The notes beneath the pieces are model-generated. The model searched no databases, was not told the origin of the DNA, and was given only the letters and a program-made list of their open reading frames with translations. A program made the position numbers and the translations under genes. From Closterium sp. Naga37s-1 (taxonomy: Eukaryota; Streptophyta; Zygnematophyceae; Desmidiales; Closteriaceae), in NCBI GenBank assembly GCA_947471745.1, contig CANJKZ010000509.1:270501-334500 (forward strand): 64,000 nucleotides of DNA. Direction: 5' to 3'. Position 1 is the stretch's first letter, and every line of letters begins with the position of its first letter. Below, piece after piece: positions 56,301 through 64,000 of the stretch.

Positions 56301-58262
56301 GAAGAACAGTGGAGGAGGTCGCAATGACCGGACCCCCAGAGGGGTCAGCGAGGGAGACAGCAACTGGCCGAGTAAGCTGCTCAAGGGCAGTGCGGTCACG
56401 AAAGAAACAGCGAGAAGCACCTGAGTCCAGTGTGAAGGTGTGCAGTGCCTCAGTAGACTCAGTACCAGGGGGCGCAGACTCACGAGCACCTAGAGCAGCA
56501 GCCTCACCAGTACCCGGGGCAGGAGACACGGGAGTACCTGGAGCGGCAGCCTCACCAGCACCTAGGGCAACAGACGCACTAGCACCTAGAGCGGTAGCCT
56601 CACTGGTCCGAATGCCCGGGTCGGGCGGAACACGCAGGTACTGAGCACCCTCTCCACTAGTAGACAACACATACATGGCAGTGAGAATAGCATCAAAGTC
56701 TAGAGCATAGATATCAATGTTTTTCTTCATCAGATCAGCCCAGCGGGGCAGCTCAGTGGCATCAGGGAACTGAGTACGCCAAGCGTCGTCGAGGCGGGAG
56801 AAGCAGCGCTGCGTGGTGTGCGCCCTCCCACACGTCTGACCAGTGCGGTCACCAGTGCGGATGACGTACGTGCAGCTAAGGCCACCCCCCCCCCGTGCTG
56901 AGAGTACCACTCACGGAGCTCCTGGGGCGACGGAGTGTGCTGCTGGCTCTGGCCACTGCCAGCGCCTCCACGACCACCACCGCCGCCGCCACCCCCTCGA
57001 CCACCCCCTCCCCTGCCGCCGCCGCGTCCACCGCCGCCCCCACCACCGCCCCCGCCCCTGCCACCTCCCCCGCCGCTGCCGCCACCACCCCCACCGCTGC
57101 CACTAGTCCCTCCAGCCCCACCACCACCCCCACCGCCGCCACCGCCCCCACCACCGCCTCCCCCGCCGTCACCTCCGCCTCCCTTGCCCCCTTTGCCCTT
57201 GCCGCTGCGGCGCCAGCTCGAAGCGGATGCAGTCCCGACCTTCTCAGCACCAAGGAGGTCGACAGCAGAAGCAGAGGCTACAGAGGGAAGAAGGGGGGAA
57301 GGGGAACACCCCTCAAAGAAAGGGGTGCGGGGGTCGCCACGAGAGGCACCTACAGCGACTATGCTAGCCTCAGCTGCAAGTAGTTCCTTCTCGAGGAGGG
57401 CAATGGTGAGTTCAGTGGGGCAGCGAGCTAGGAAGTGATCCCTGACTGCACGCAGAGTGTCAGGGAGGCGGGTGACTAGGTGGTAGAGAGTGAGCCAGAG
57501 CGGGGGGGGGTTCGTGGCAAGAAACTCATCAGGCATAGCGGCACGGAAGCGGGCCTCACTAGTACGGAGGTGCGTGATGAGGTCAGCGACTGTGTGGAAA
57601 GAGGACAGGTCGGGGAACAGGTAGGGGAGTGAGAGACGGCCTAGCGCGGCAGAGGCAGGTGAGGAGTAGCGGGCAACGACAGCAGTGTACAGTGCCTGTG
57701 CAGTCTTGTGCTGGCCAAAATGCTCGCGCTCATCTATCGGCAGGAAGTTGCGAATAGCAAAGCGAGCGTGGGCGTCACGAGTCTGCCACTGTGAGCAGGT
57801 AGTGCTGTCAGCAGTAGTAGCAGGGGCAGTGGCATGGCCTAGGGCGTGATCGTACAGTGAGATGTCCTCCTTGGCAGTGAGCTGTAGGAAGAGGTGCAGG
57901 TCATCTAGCCAGGTGTCAAACTTCACTGGGCGGCCCTCAGCATCGAAAGCTAGCACAGGAGGGCTAGCCATAGTAGCAGTAGGAGCAGCAGTATAGTAGC
58001 AGGAGCAGTAGCAGTAGTAGCAGCAGGCGAACCCTAAAAGCAGCAGGCAGCGCGACTCAGGTAGGGCGGCTCGGTCCAGAGAGTGCTGCTCAGTACGGGG
58101 AGGGCGACGCGGCTCGGTTCGGGCGGCGCGGCTCGGCTCGGGCTGGGCGGCTCGGTTCGGGCGGCTCGGTTCGGGCGGCCTGGTTCTGGCGAGGCCGTGG
58201 CTGTCGCGTGCGGGGCGCTAAGGGGCGGCGCGTGGGGTCGACAGGGCCGACGGGGCCGCTAA

Positions 58263-58297
<35 letters not shown>

Positions 58298-61271
58298 CTC
58301 GCACGGGGTCGACGGGGCCAACGGGGCCGCTAGGTGGGGCGCGCGCGGGGTCGACGGGGCCGACGGGGCCTCTAAGGGGCTGCTCTCGGGGTCGACGGGG
58401 CCGTGAGGTGGGCCGCTAAGGGGCGGCGCGTGGGGTCGACGGGGCCGACGGGGCCGCTAGGTGGGGCGCGCGCGGGGTCGACTGGGCCGACGGGGCCTCT
58501 AAGGGGCTGCGCGCGGGGTCGACGGGGCCGACGGGGCCTCTAAGGGGCTGCGCGCAGGGTCGACGCGGCCGTGAGAGGGGCCTCTAAGGGGCGGCGCGCG
58601 GGTCGCTAAGGGGCGGGTCGCGGGTCGCGGGGCCTTACGGGGCCGTGAAAGAGGGGCGCACGAGGGCGCTGGGGGGGAGGCGCTCGAGGGCGCTCCGACA
58701 GTAGGGCGCACGAGGGCGCTAGTAGGCAGACAGTCGTACGGTGTGGTGGGCCCTAAGGAGCGATCCTAGGTCTAAACCTACGCTCTTAATACCATGTTAG
58801 AAAGAAGAAGTCGTTGAACTAGAAAGGAAAGGGAGTACAAGTACCTAACCCTAGAATTGTGTACCCCCTAAAGGCTAACCCACTGTAGCCTACACAAATA
58901 CAACATATATAATGTTTGACACTTCCACCCTCCACTTCCTCCCTCCCTCCTTTCCCTGGTTCTCGTCCCTCCAGCGACTGGCAAGCGGAGGTGGAGAAAT
59001 GTATCCCCATGGAGCTCCAGCACATGAGGCAGAAGCGAGAGTGGGACATGGATGTCCTCACTCGCTATATGACGCTGGTAAGCTAAGTGCCTTAAAATAG
59101 GAACTAGTATGCCCCACTGAGCACTCATGAGGTTGAATGAGAATGGGAATGAGACATGAACTCTATATCTAAAGCTTTTGGTGTACCTTACGTTGTTGAC
59201 TCGTTACAAAGCTCTCGCAATGCTCGCCTTTTGTAAACCATGTTATTACTGCACAATGTGCACATGATCTGAACGCAGCATTTTGCATGTTACCTGTTTT
59301 CTCGCTCACATTTTTGCCCTATTGCTCCGTCCTCACGTTTTCATTTCCACTGGGGCAGGACTTGTTTCAGGGCCCTGAAAAAAGAAGACACAATATGGGG
59401 ACACATCTTGTTAAGCTTTTCTCGTGGCATATCACACTCACTCTATCTGTCTTTTCGCCCCATTCCCCCACTCCTTTCCTGTGTTGCATTCGCGTGTGAC
59501 GCCTGAAGATGCGAAGCAGCAATACCTGAAGATAATCCGATTCCTTCCCTTCGGCGGGTCTGCCTTCTACCACGTGAGGTGTATCCATGACCCGATTGGA
59601 TTGCTGCCAGAGCGAGTGATGATCGGCATCAACAGGCGCGGGGTAAGTTGCCCCACTCTACCTCGATGTGGTTCCTGTTTCTGGGTGAAATAGACCCCTC
59701 TTTGTTTGATTGTTTAACATGTGTGAGGCCCTCTTTAGACCTCATAGGGTTGTTGCCTGGTGGCTTCAACAATAAGGGATAACAGGTTTCGTCACTACGT
59801 CTCACTTGAGTATACTCAAGCTTTGAACTGTATCATACAGACTCGAATCATCTTCGGCCGTATGACCACCTTTAGGTAAGTCCCAGGGTCAGGAAGCACG
59901 TGTCTTCATGACATTGCTGCCCCCTCCATACACGCACTCCTGTCTTCATGGCATTGCTGCTCCCTTCACACAGACACACACTCCTGTCTTCATGGCATTG
60001 CTGCTCCCTTCACACACACACACTCCTGTCTTCATGGCATTGCTGCTCCCTTCACACACACACACACACTCCTGTCTTCAAGGCATTGCTGTCCCCCCCC
60101 CCCTCCCCCACACTCCTGTCTTCAAGGCATTGCTGCCCCCCCCCCTCCCCCACACTCCTGTCTTCATAACCTTGCTGCCCCCTCCACCCACACACCCCGC
60201 CTTCACAGCTGCACTACTTCCAGCCTGCCCCAAAGGAGTACCTCTATTCTACATATCTTCCCGAAATCATGGAGTATGGCTACAGCCGCGACGCCGTGGG
60301 ATTCAAGATACACGTGGGGGACTCGCTGAAATTCTTCCAGTTCCAGACCTCCCACGGCAGGGAGATCCACCATGCCATGCAGACGCACTTCAACGACGAC
60401 AAAGCTCACCGCGACGCCAGGCGAAGGGAGTGCCAGCACAACGCGCCGATGCTGGGGGATGGGGGTGGGGCGGCTGGGGATGGGGGTTTGGAGGGGGGAG
60501 GAGGAGGAGGGGGGGTGTTGGGGGAGGGGCAGGGGCAGGGGCCGCATTCGATAACAGAGTACGAGGATCGGACAAAGGAAGAGTTGTTAGAGAGCTTGAC
60601 AAGGGCCTTGATGCACAGTGAACAGGTAGAGAGACTTGTCTGTCTGCCTTGTTGTGCATCTTCCAGCGTTTTCCCCTAGCAGCTGCCTCTCTCCATGCAT
60701 ATTTGCCAGCAGCTCTTACCGTAGCCGTGCGTTTCTGTTTTCCCCTTTATCGAGCCAGGAGAAATGTTTGTTTTGCCTTTATGTACGCTCTCATATTCTC
60801 CTCTCATGTGTGTTGTGATACTCCGGTCTCTTCTTGCGGTGCTAGTTGCCGTTATTTTCTTTCTTTCTTTTTGTTTTTTTTCGGCAGGATAGAGGTCAAT
60901 CGCATTTCATTGGGTGCTCGTCTTACCCTTTTTGCCTCCCGTTTTTCTTGGTTTACCTGTTCCCGCCATCCCCCTTCACCCACCAGTTGAACCAAGAAGT
61001 GGCAGCGCGGGTGGCAGCAGAGGCGAAGCTTCAGGGTGAGCTGCAGACAGGGAAGGCTTTTGAGTTGTCTCAAAGGTCTTCTCTTTTTCCCTGTGTGCTA
61101 GTACGCCCGTTCACGCCGTCCCCCTTCACCCACCAGTTGAACCAAGAAGTGGCAGCGCGGGCAGCAGCAGAGGCGAAGCTGCAGAGCGAGCTGCAGGCGG
61201 TGAAGGAGGCGCTGAGGCAGAGCGAGGTGGCGCGCGAGGAGGTGGTGGAGGAGCGGGCCAGGCTAGCCTAG
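50331..61271 (+). CDS. KCBP-type kinesin FERM region and coiled coil, motor not seen
   Basis: In KCBP (kinesin-14 class), MyTH4-FERM precedes a coiled coil and a C-terminal minus-end motor. Exons: 50331-50555 (start uncertain; in-frame stop at 50307), 50643-50745, 50896-51193, 58975-59077, about 59490-59642, 60209-60625, and 60987 or 61137 to 61271. They encode, in KCBP order, ELLALKTGRTLKTEVFLLDD; FETFGLYERRKYI; DEAITDQVFVHLCYLQVKKD; KREWDMDVLTRYM; DAKQQYLKIIRFLPFGGSAF and DPIGLLPERVMIGINRRG; LHYFQPAPKEYLYSTYLPEI; then a Gly-rich linker and coiled coil (LNQEVAARAAAEAKLQSELQ). The frame ends at TAG 61269-61271, in the coiled coil. No AG acceptor stands just before the VTPEDAKQQ exon. The intron 51194-58974 holds a copia element. 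MyTH4 and motor were not found in the window. Confidence 0.82.
51419..51545 (-). repeat. LTR (3' in element sense) of copia 2
   Basis: 127 bp from TGTTAGAAAG to GTTTGACA. Next to it, CACCCATAGG (51545-51560) matches the polypurine region of copia 1. Confidence 0.95.
51779..53764 (-). CDS. Reverse transcriptase and RNase H of copia 2
   Basis: 661-codon frame (open further upstream) to a stop at 51779. RT starts around EAMEGLYSSQWQTAMDAEM; KARYVARGFSQQEGVDF, LDFSTAFLQGSLHEEIWL and VYGLRQAPREWH are present. The active-site box reads YVDNL instead of YVDDL: the codon at 52751-52753 (minus) is AAC, so the second catalytic Asp is Asn. RNase H (GHSDASWADD, SCEAEIYA, ADNKAAIAL, EANTADVFTKAL-like end) is complete. 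The change, if real, should strongly reduce or abolish polymerase activity. Confidence 0.92.
   Translation of the reverse strand: MTLRPSTAPQRVPLPSPPASSLPALADPESDSLRAASPTVTRLLATVVTDPSFESSAASALVAELVDFAAACRLDYAASLVAESESVCSPSVGGECALGTDVLEDRQEEFECFAAALPHLVSMLVAPEGDPDAPDIPTPRSYAEAMEGLYSSQWQTAMDAEMASWKSTGTYVDEVPPPGANIVSGMWIFRVKRPPGSPPVFKARYVARGFSQQEGVDFFHTFSPTPKMTTLRVLLHVAAQRDYELHSLDFSTAFLQGSLHEEIWLRRPPGFTGSFPPGTQWSLRRPVYGLRQAPREWHDTLRTTLAALGFAPSTADPSLFLRTDTTLPPFYVLVYVDNLVFATADTEALAHVKSELQKRHTCTDLGELTSYLGLRITRDRAQRTITLTQSHMVQQVLQRFGFTYSSPQPTPLPTGHSLSALPSDESVEPSGPYPELVGCLMYLMTCTRPDLAYPLSILARYVAPGRHRKEHMDVAKRVLRYLCSTSGMGLVLGGRHDVVLTGHSDASWADDQATQRSSQGYTFSLGSGSVSWRSTRSSSVLSSSCEAEIYATAMAAQELRWLTYLLTDLGERPRSPPVLYADNKAAIALCEEHRLEHRTKHIALRYFLARELQQRGQLRLSYVATRANTADVFTKALQPCDHQRFCTVLGLVPTLPHLLTS
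54004..56910 (-). CDS. Protease and integrase part of copia 2
   Basis: Frame of about 960 codons that begins in the zinc-knuckle region (CTYVIRTGDRTGQTCGR), then protease (FTLDSGAS), integrase (HHRLGHP, CLPC, HMDVWGP, LHSDRGDEFS, NGVAERRIG) and its C-terminal region (VFLGFVSDASGWQFYH). A long Ala/Gly-rich linker follows at 54100-54520, built from short AAGAAGG units. It is in a different frame from both the Gag and the RT parts. Confidence 0.9.
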   Translation of the reverse strand: MVLSARGGGGLSCTYVIRTGDRTGQTCGRAHTTQRCFSRLDDAWRTQFPDATELPRWADLMKKNIDIYALDFDAILTAMYVLSTSGEGAQYLRVPPDPGIRTSEATALGASASVALGAGEAAAPGTPVSPAPGTGEAAALGARESAPPGTESTEALHTFTLDSGASRCFFRDRTALEQLTRPVAVSLADPSGGPVIATSSTVLPCPAVPSGTLSGLHLPSFSTNLVAGCALQDGGVHQFTPAYERVTHCTCARTGRHLATFTRQPGSDLYTLTTESPQVAASASTSGQLSAPCSCRSLAHETVLWHHRLGHPSVQRLRAMHKRYLVSGLPRVLPPLPPSPAPPCLPCVEGRQRAAPHSSSFPPTTAPLQTLHMDVWGPARVRGQGQERYFLIVVDDYSRYTTVFPLRTKGEVPDVLIPWIRASRLQLSERFQSDFPVLRLHSDRGDEFSSDLLAAYCAEHGIRQSFTLPASPQQNGVAERRIGLVMEVARTSLIHAAAPHFLWPFAVRYAAHQLNLWPRVSLPETSPTLRWTGEVGDASRFRVWGSRAFVRDTSADKLSSRAVPCVFLGFVSDASGWQFYHATSRRVLPSQDVTFDESVPYYRLFPYCTAPLPPPPLFLAPGAVVVDPLPPQGAAPSCVSQVDPVEPVEVAVDSRPARGAEPERAEPERAEPGGAEPGGAEPGGAEPGGTEPGGAESGGAEPGGAEPAGAESGGAEPGCATSEGAETERASPGGALSSQQLREWYLQYCSLRRGASGARSAAGAGASASPPRRELPSPQRLREWYTRRCSLRSGAPSAADPGAGGAAAAGGATGAGAAGGAAADGAAGAAGGAAGAGAAGAAGGTATTGGAAGAAGAAGGAAAAGGATGAAGGTATTGGAAGAAGAAGGAAAAGGAAGAAGGAAGAGAAGAAGAAGPGGARTGGTGAAGTGPAEGVVAGVLSGRDRTTFCSFSTFLVSHPLLVLLLPY
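56890..57971 (-). CDS. Gag of copia 2
   Basis: From ATG 57971 (MASPPVLAFDAEGRPVKFD), homologous to the Gag of copia 1, with a long glycine-rich segment (56950-57190). The frame is lost at a run of ten C (plus strand) at 56885-56894: the following zinc-knuckle and protease are one frame away. The original Gag frame closes at 56730 with unrelated sequence. This may be a mutation, a sequencing error in the run, or a site for programmed frameshifting. Confidence 0.9.
58263..58297 (+). repeat. Run of 35 G in the copia 2 leader
   Basis: Homopolymer inside the GC-rich leader between PBS and gag of copia 2. Its exact length is likely unreliable. Confidence 0.9.
58777..58794 (-). promoter_or_regulatory. 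Primer-binding site of copia 2
   Basis: Minus strand reads TGGTATTAAGAGCGTAGG directly inside the 5' LTR, a variant of the copia site TGGTATCAGAGC. Confidence 0.75.
58795..58921 (-). repeat. LTR (5' in element sense) of copia 2
   Basis: 127 bp, identical by eye to 51419-51545. Confidence 0.95.
59908..60190 (+). repeat. About 40-bp minisatellite in a FERM-gene intron, seven copies
   Basis: Unit CACTCCTGTCTTCATGGCAT followed by TGCTGCTCCCTTCACACACA with CA- and C-run length changes. It ends about 20 bases before the acceptor of the exon at 60209. Confidence 0.92.
60975..61184 (+). repeat. Duplicated coiled-coil exon start
   Basis: 60970-61040 and 61120-61190 both read CCCCCTTCACCCACCAG, then codons for LNQEVAARxAAEAKLQ. 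The first copy ends at a donor-like CAG|GGTGAG; the second continues to the stop at 61271. Either copy could be used, or both in tandem. Confidence 0.88.
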
Positions 61272-61847
61272 ATGCTACGGGTGAGAGGGACAGGGAAATG
61301 GCGGAGCCGTATGGGGCTTTTTGGGCAGCTTAGGGAGCATTTCCAGGTGGTAGAGGGTGGCGCTTGGGCATGGGAGGGATGGCTGGCGCCAGGACACGAG
61401 ATCTTGAGTCGCAGGTGAGTCTAATCAACTTCAAAGTTGGTTGGCATGTGTTACGGGAGCAACATTGCCTTGGTAGCACGTGCAGCAACATGAGTCTGCT
61501 GAATGGGTCAAGGGCAGTATTGGAGTCGCAGGTGAGTGCGAGGTCGGAATAGGGACAAGAACAATGGGCGAGCAAACAAGCAGCAAGCGAGCAAACGAGC
61601 AGTCACAGATATGCAGCGCCGCAAAGCCCATCCGTTCTCATGTGCGTTTTGGTTGCCCGGGCTCCCTTGCTTCTCGCTGACTCAAACTATGTTATCTAGT
61701 TGAAGGAAGTGCAGTTGGAGTAGAAGGCGGTGCGGATTGGAAAAGCAGAGAAGCAGGCAAAGTTTCAAAGTCACACACTTTTTGTTCCTGCTGTCTCACT
61801 CAACCCCCACACACACACATGCCCCATGCAAACACGCGCACTCGTCC

Positions 61848-61925
61848 CCATTTCGTCCCATTCGTCCCCATTTCGTCCCCATTCGTCCCCATTTCGTCCC
61901 CATTTCGTCCCTTTTCGTCCCCATG
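61848..61925 (+). repeat. 7-8-bp TTCGTCCCCAT repeat
   Basis: About ten units of TTCGTCCCC(AT), in a probable intron. Confidence 0.88.
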
Positions 61926-61944
61926 GACTCGCATTGCATATGCC

Positions 61945-62651
61945 GCAGTCGAGTCACGAGACGGAGTTGGTGGTGGCGAACGATCCCACCACCCCTGGCA
62001 CAACTATACCTGGTGTTGGTGAGGGAAACGTGCCCATAACACCTCATACTCCGATGAAGATTCGTCCTGAGGTTTGCATGTTCCACCTCTTTGCTTCTCG
62101 CTCGCACACTCTTCCCCCACCTTCCCGCTTCTTCCTGCCCATCCCTTCCTCTTTTTTCCAAGCCTGCTTGCGCTGGATTGCTTTTGGTGCAAGAAGTTTT
62201 ATCAAACGGCCGTCCATTACCTAAGTCAGGGTGAATGGTTCGCAGTGGGTACAGCGCAACCCCCCCTGTCATTCGCCGGACCCAGTAATCCGTTCTATCC
62301 ACTCTTTTGTCGTCCCTCCTCTTCACTGGTCTTACCTTCCCTGCATGACACCAGGGGGTGGTGGTGGCGCGGGACCCGCACGTCGTGATTGACGACTTGG
62401 CTTTGGTGGATGCTGCGCTGCGTGAATGGTAAGATGCGGAGATGGTGTGGCGCATGGTTGGGGGGATGAGCAACCGAATGGGAAGGACGTATACTTTTGT
62501 CGAGTGGTGAACGCCTGCTGCATGGTGCTACCCACGCCATGGCATGACTAAGCGTTTGTCTGATCATGTATTCTGTTTTTTGTCTCTGTTTTCTTCTTGT
62601 TCACCATGCCATTAACCTGCAGAGGATGGGAAGCTAAGGCGCACGCGGTAG
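61945..62651 (+). other. Possible terminal exons after the FERM gene
   Basis: Three pieces with plausible borders: 61949-62071 (SSHETELVVANDPTTPGTTI, then GTTTGC), 62355-62429 (GVVVARDPHVVIDDLALVDA, then ATG|GTAAGA) and 62623-62651 (EDGKLRRTR, then TAG). A helical piece at 61700-61760 (LKEVQLE, TAG, KAVRIGKAEKQ) also has a stop. If these belong to the FERM gene, it would end here without a motor. Confidence 0.35.
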
Positions 62652-64000
62652 GCAGCTATAGTAGTATTGACTGTGGCAGGAAAGGGGAGGAGGGAGGGAG
62701 GGGATTTCGATCAATGCGCACATAGGATTCAGATTTACCGTACTCAGAGCCAATGTTCACTCATCTGATGACTGGTTTTGGTATTGTGTACAGGACAGAG
62801 TAGCTGGTATGTTTTCTGTTTTGATGCAATCTCCTCTATTCCCTTGTTCATTGAACGGAAGGATCGTTGTTACAGTTCAAGTTTTACTATAGCATTGTAA
62901 GAAAGTGCATCCTCTATTTTTCATGTAATGGATCAGGTTTGTGGAAGATAGTGCAAACATGCTGAGGTGCACTTCTCGTGGTCCAACCACAATGCTCACA
63001 TAAGCACTCTGCAGTGGTCTGCCCCAGGAGCTTTGGAAAAACCATGTATCGAGAGAGAGCGAGGAAGTGCTGATCTTCTCCTGATTTAGAGCAGATTGAA
63101 ACATTTGGAGGAGCGCATGGGATGGAAGCAGGCCACCCGCTATCATTTTTACTAGGAGGCAACCACCTATTTGAGGCAAAAACAACAAAAACACTCATGG
63201 CTGAGAGTCAGACTGCCGACCGCACCCATAAAAATGCAATCTGGGGTAGTCAAAGTCAGGGAGAATCAAGTAGGGCTATTCAGGGGCTTGCATACAAGAG
63301 GGGCGGTGGCGAGCGGCACGGGTGTAGGCGTGGGCTGCGTGGATGATAGGGCCAGGGGGGAAGAGGCGGAGGAGGGCATGAGGGGGCGTATGAGAGGGGC
63401 GAGGGAGCAGAGGAGGACGGTAGCAGTGACTTGTGCTGCACACGATGCTGCCATCAGGGCAGCATCTGTGGAGGGTGGAGGAGCGGTTAAGGTGGAGAAG
63501 GTAAGGTTGGGGGAGGAAGGGCTGTTGGTGAAAGCACGAAAGAGAGCGACAGAGAGGTCGCACAGAAGGGAGAAACTGGCGGGGCGGATGCCGTGACTCA
63601 AATCACACCTGGTGGCATGGGGTGTGAAAGAGGAGCGCGCAAGCACATAGTGCACAGGCATTGGCAGAACACATGTAGCGGCGACACAGTTGCATGGGCC
63701 ACGGAAGCAGATCGGAGAGCAGCATGGGCGTGTGAAATGGCAGGCAGGGAACGACGAGGCTCACGTGCGAAAAGAAAACGGAGGGTTTACAGGGGAAGGA
63801 GGAGAGTGGCGAGGATCTGAAACAATGCAATGATTGGCTTGTGGTGACACTATGGCTGGAAGAGAGGCGAGGGAGGTGGAAGCGAGGAGGGAGGCCCCAA
63901 CGTGGTTCAACTGCACAACTAAAGGGGTTGGGAGTTTTCTAGGGAAGTTAGCTGAAGGGCAGGATAGTGAAGGGGGCGCTGTAGAGCGCTTGGGGCGAAG
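62652..64000. other. Right end, no supported gene
   Basis: Unique sequence with only short or compositional frames. An Arg/Glu-rich frame at 63290-63600 (plus) has no recognisable domain. Confidence 0.45.

Larger units (their letters stand above)
51414..58926 (-). mobile_element. Ty1/copia LTR retrotransposon 2 in an intron of the FERM gene
   Basis: 7.5-kb element in minus orientation with 127-bp LTRs (51419-51545 and 58795-58921), identical by eye, TG...CA ends, and target duplication CTTCC (51414-51418, 58922-58926) in a pyrimidine-rich stretch of the intron. It has all copia domains (Gag, protease, integrase, RT, RNase H), spread over three frames. Internal LTR sequence is related to copia 1 but clearly different, so it is a second subfamily. 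Confidence 0.95.

Noticed and set aside
61269-61725. Reassignment of TAG to an amino acid
   Set aside because: Two TAG codons in the coiled coil could hint at it, but the GNAT exon and other frames here seem to end at TAG and the kinase stop is TGA. Loss of function is simpler.

Overview
The window is eukaryotic nuclear DNA with spliced genes, GC-rich coding sequence and very dense low-complexity repeats. The gene content is streptophyte-like: a FERM module of the plant kinesin KCBP type, the N-terminal box of an ABI5/ABF (group A) bZIP factor, a plant-type saccharopine dehydrogenase-like oxidoreductase, a hybrid histidine kinase, an F-box/leucine-rich protein, and Ty1/copia elements with a glycine-rich Gag. 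A charophyte alga, for example a zygnematophyte such as Closterium, would fit; this is an inference from gene families, not a proven assignment.

Layout. 2-9863 (+): a hybrid histidine kinase, 5' end outside the window. 11461-13872 (+): a two-exon F-box/LRR-like gene. 14.6-15.4 kb (-): a duplicated exon around a 14-bp satellite. 17.0-18.9 kb: a GNAT C-terminus (+) and the N-terminal exon of an ABI5-like factor (-). 20.6-22.2 kb: 28-bp, 16-bp and CTC arrays plus repeated exon-like blocks. 22.5-28.3 kb (-): a saccharopine dehydrogenase-like gene whose coding exon contains about 4.95 kb (about 412 units) of a 12-bp satellite. 29-36 kb: uncertain exon-like pieces, simple repeats and a 176-bp Tourist-like MITE. 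36.6-38.5 kb (+) and 48.3-49.0 kb (-): C- and N-terminal parts of two Plavaka/CACTA-like transposase copies, each next to the same 45-bp minisatellite. 39.8-46.5 kb (+): an unrecognised multi-exon gene cut in its third exon by a 5.1-kb copia element. 50.3-61.3 kb (+): a KCBP-like FERM gene with a second, 7.5-kb copia element in an intron. The last 2.5 kb holds weakly supported exons and no recognised gene.

Two patterns tie the window together. First, stretches spanning exon ends, with their splice sites, are repeated next to the original exon in at least five places in the histidine kinase and again in four other loci; most copies have decayed. Second, some satellites appear to have grown out of gene parts: the 12-bp array out of a conserved coding motif, in frame, and the 14-bp array out of a 5' splice site. 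Both copia elements have identical LTR pairs and perfect 5-bp target duplications, so they inserted recently, yet one lacks its reverse transcriptase and the other has frame breaks and a changed RT active-site residue.
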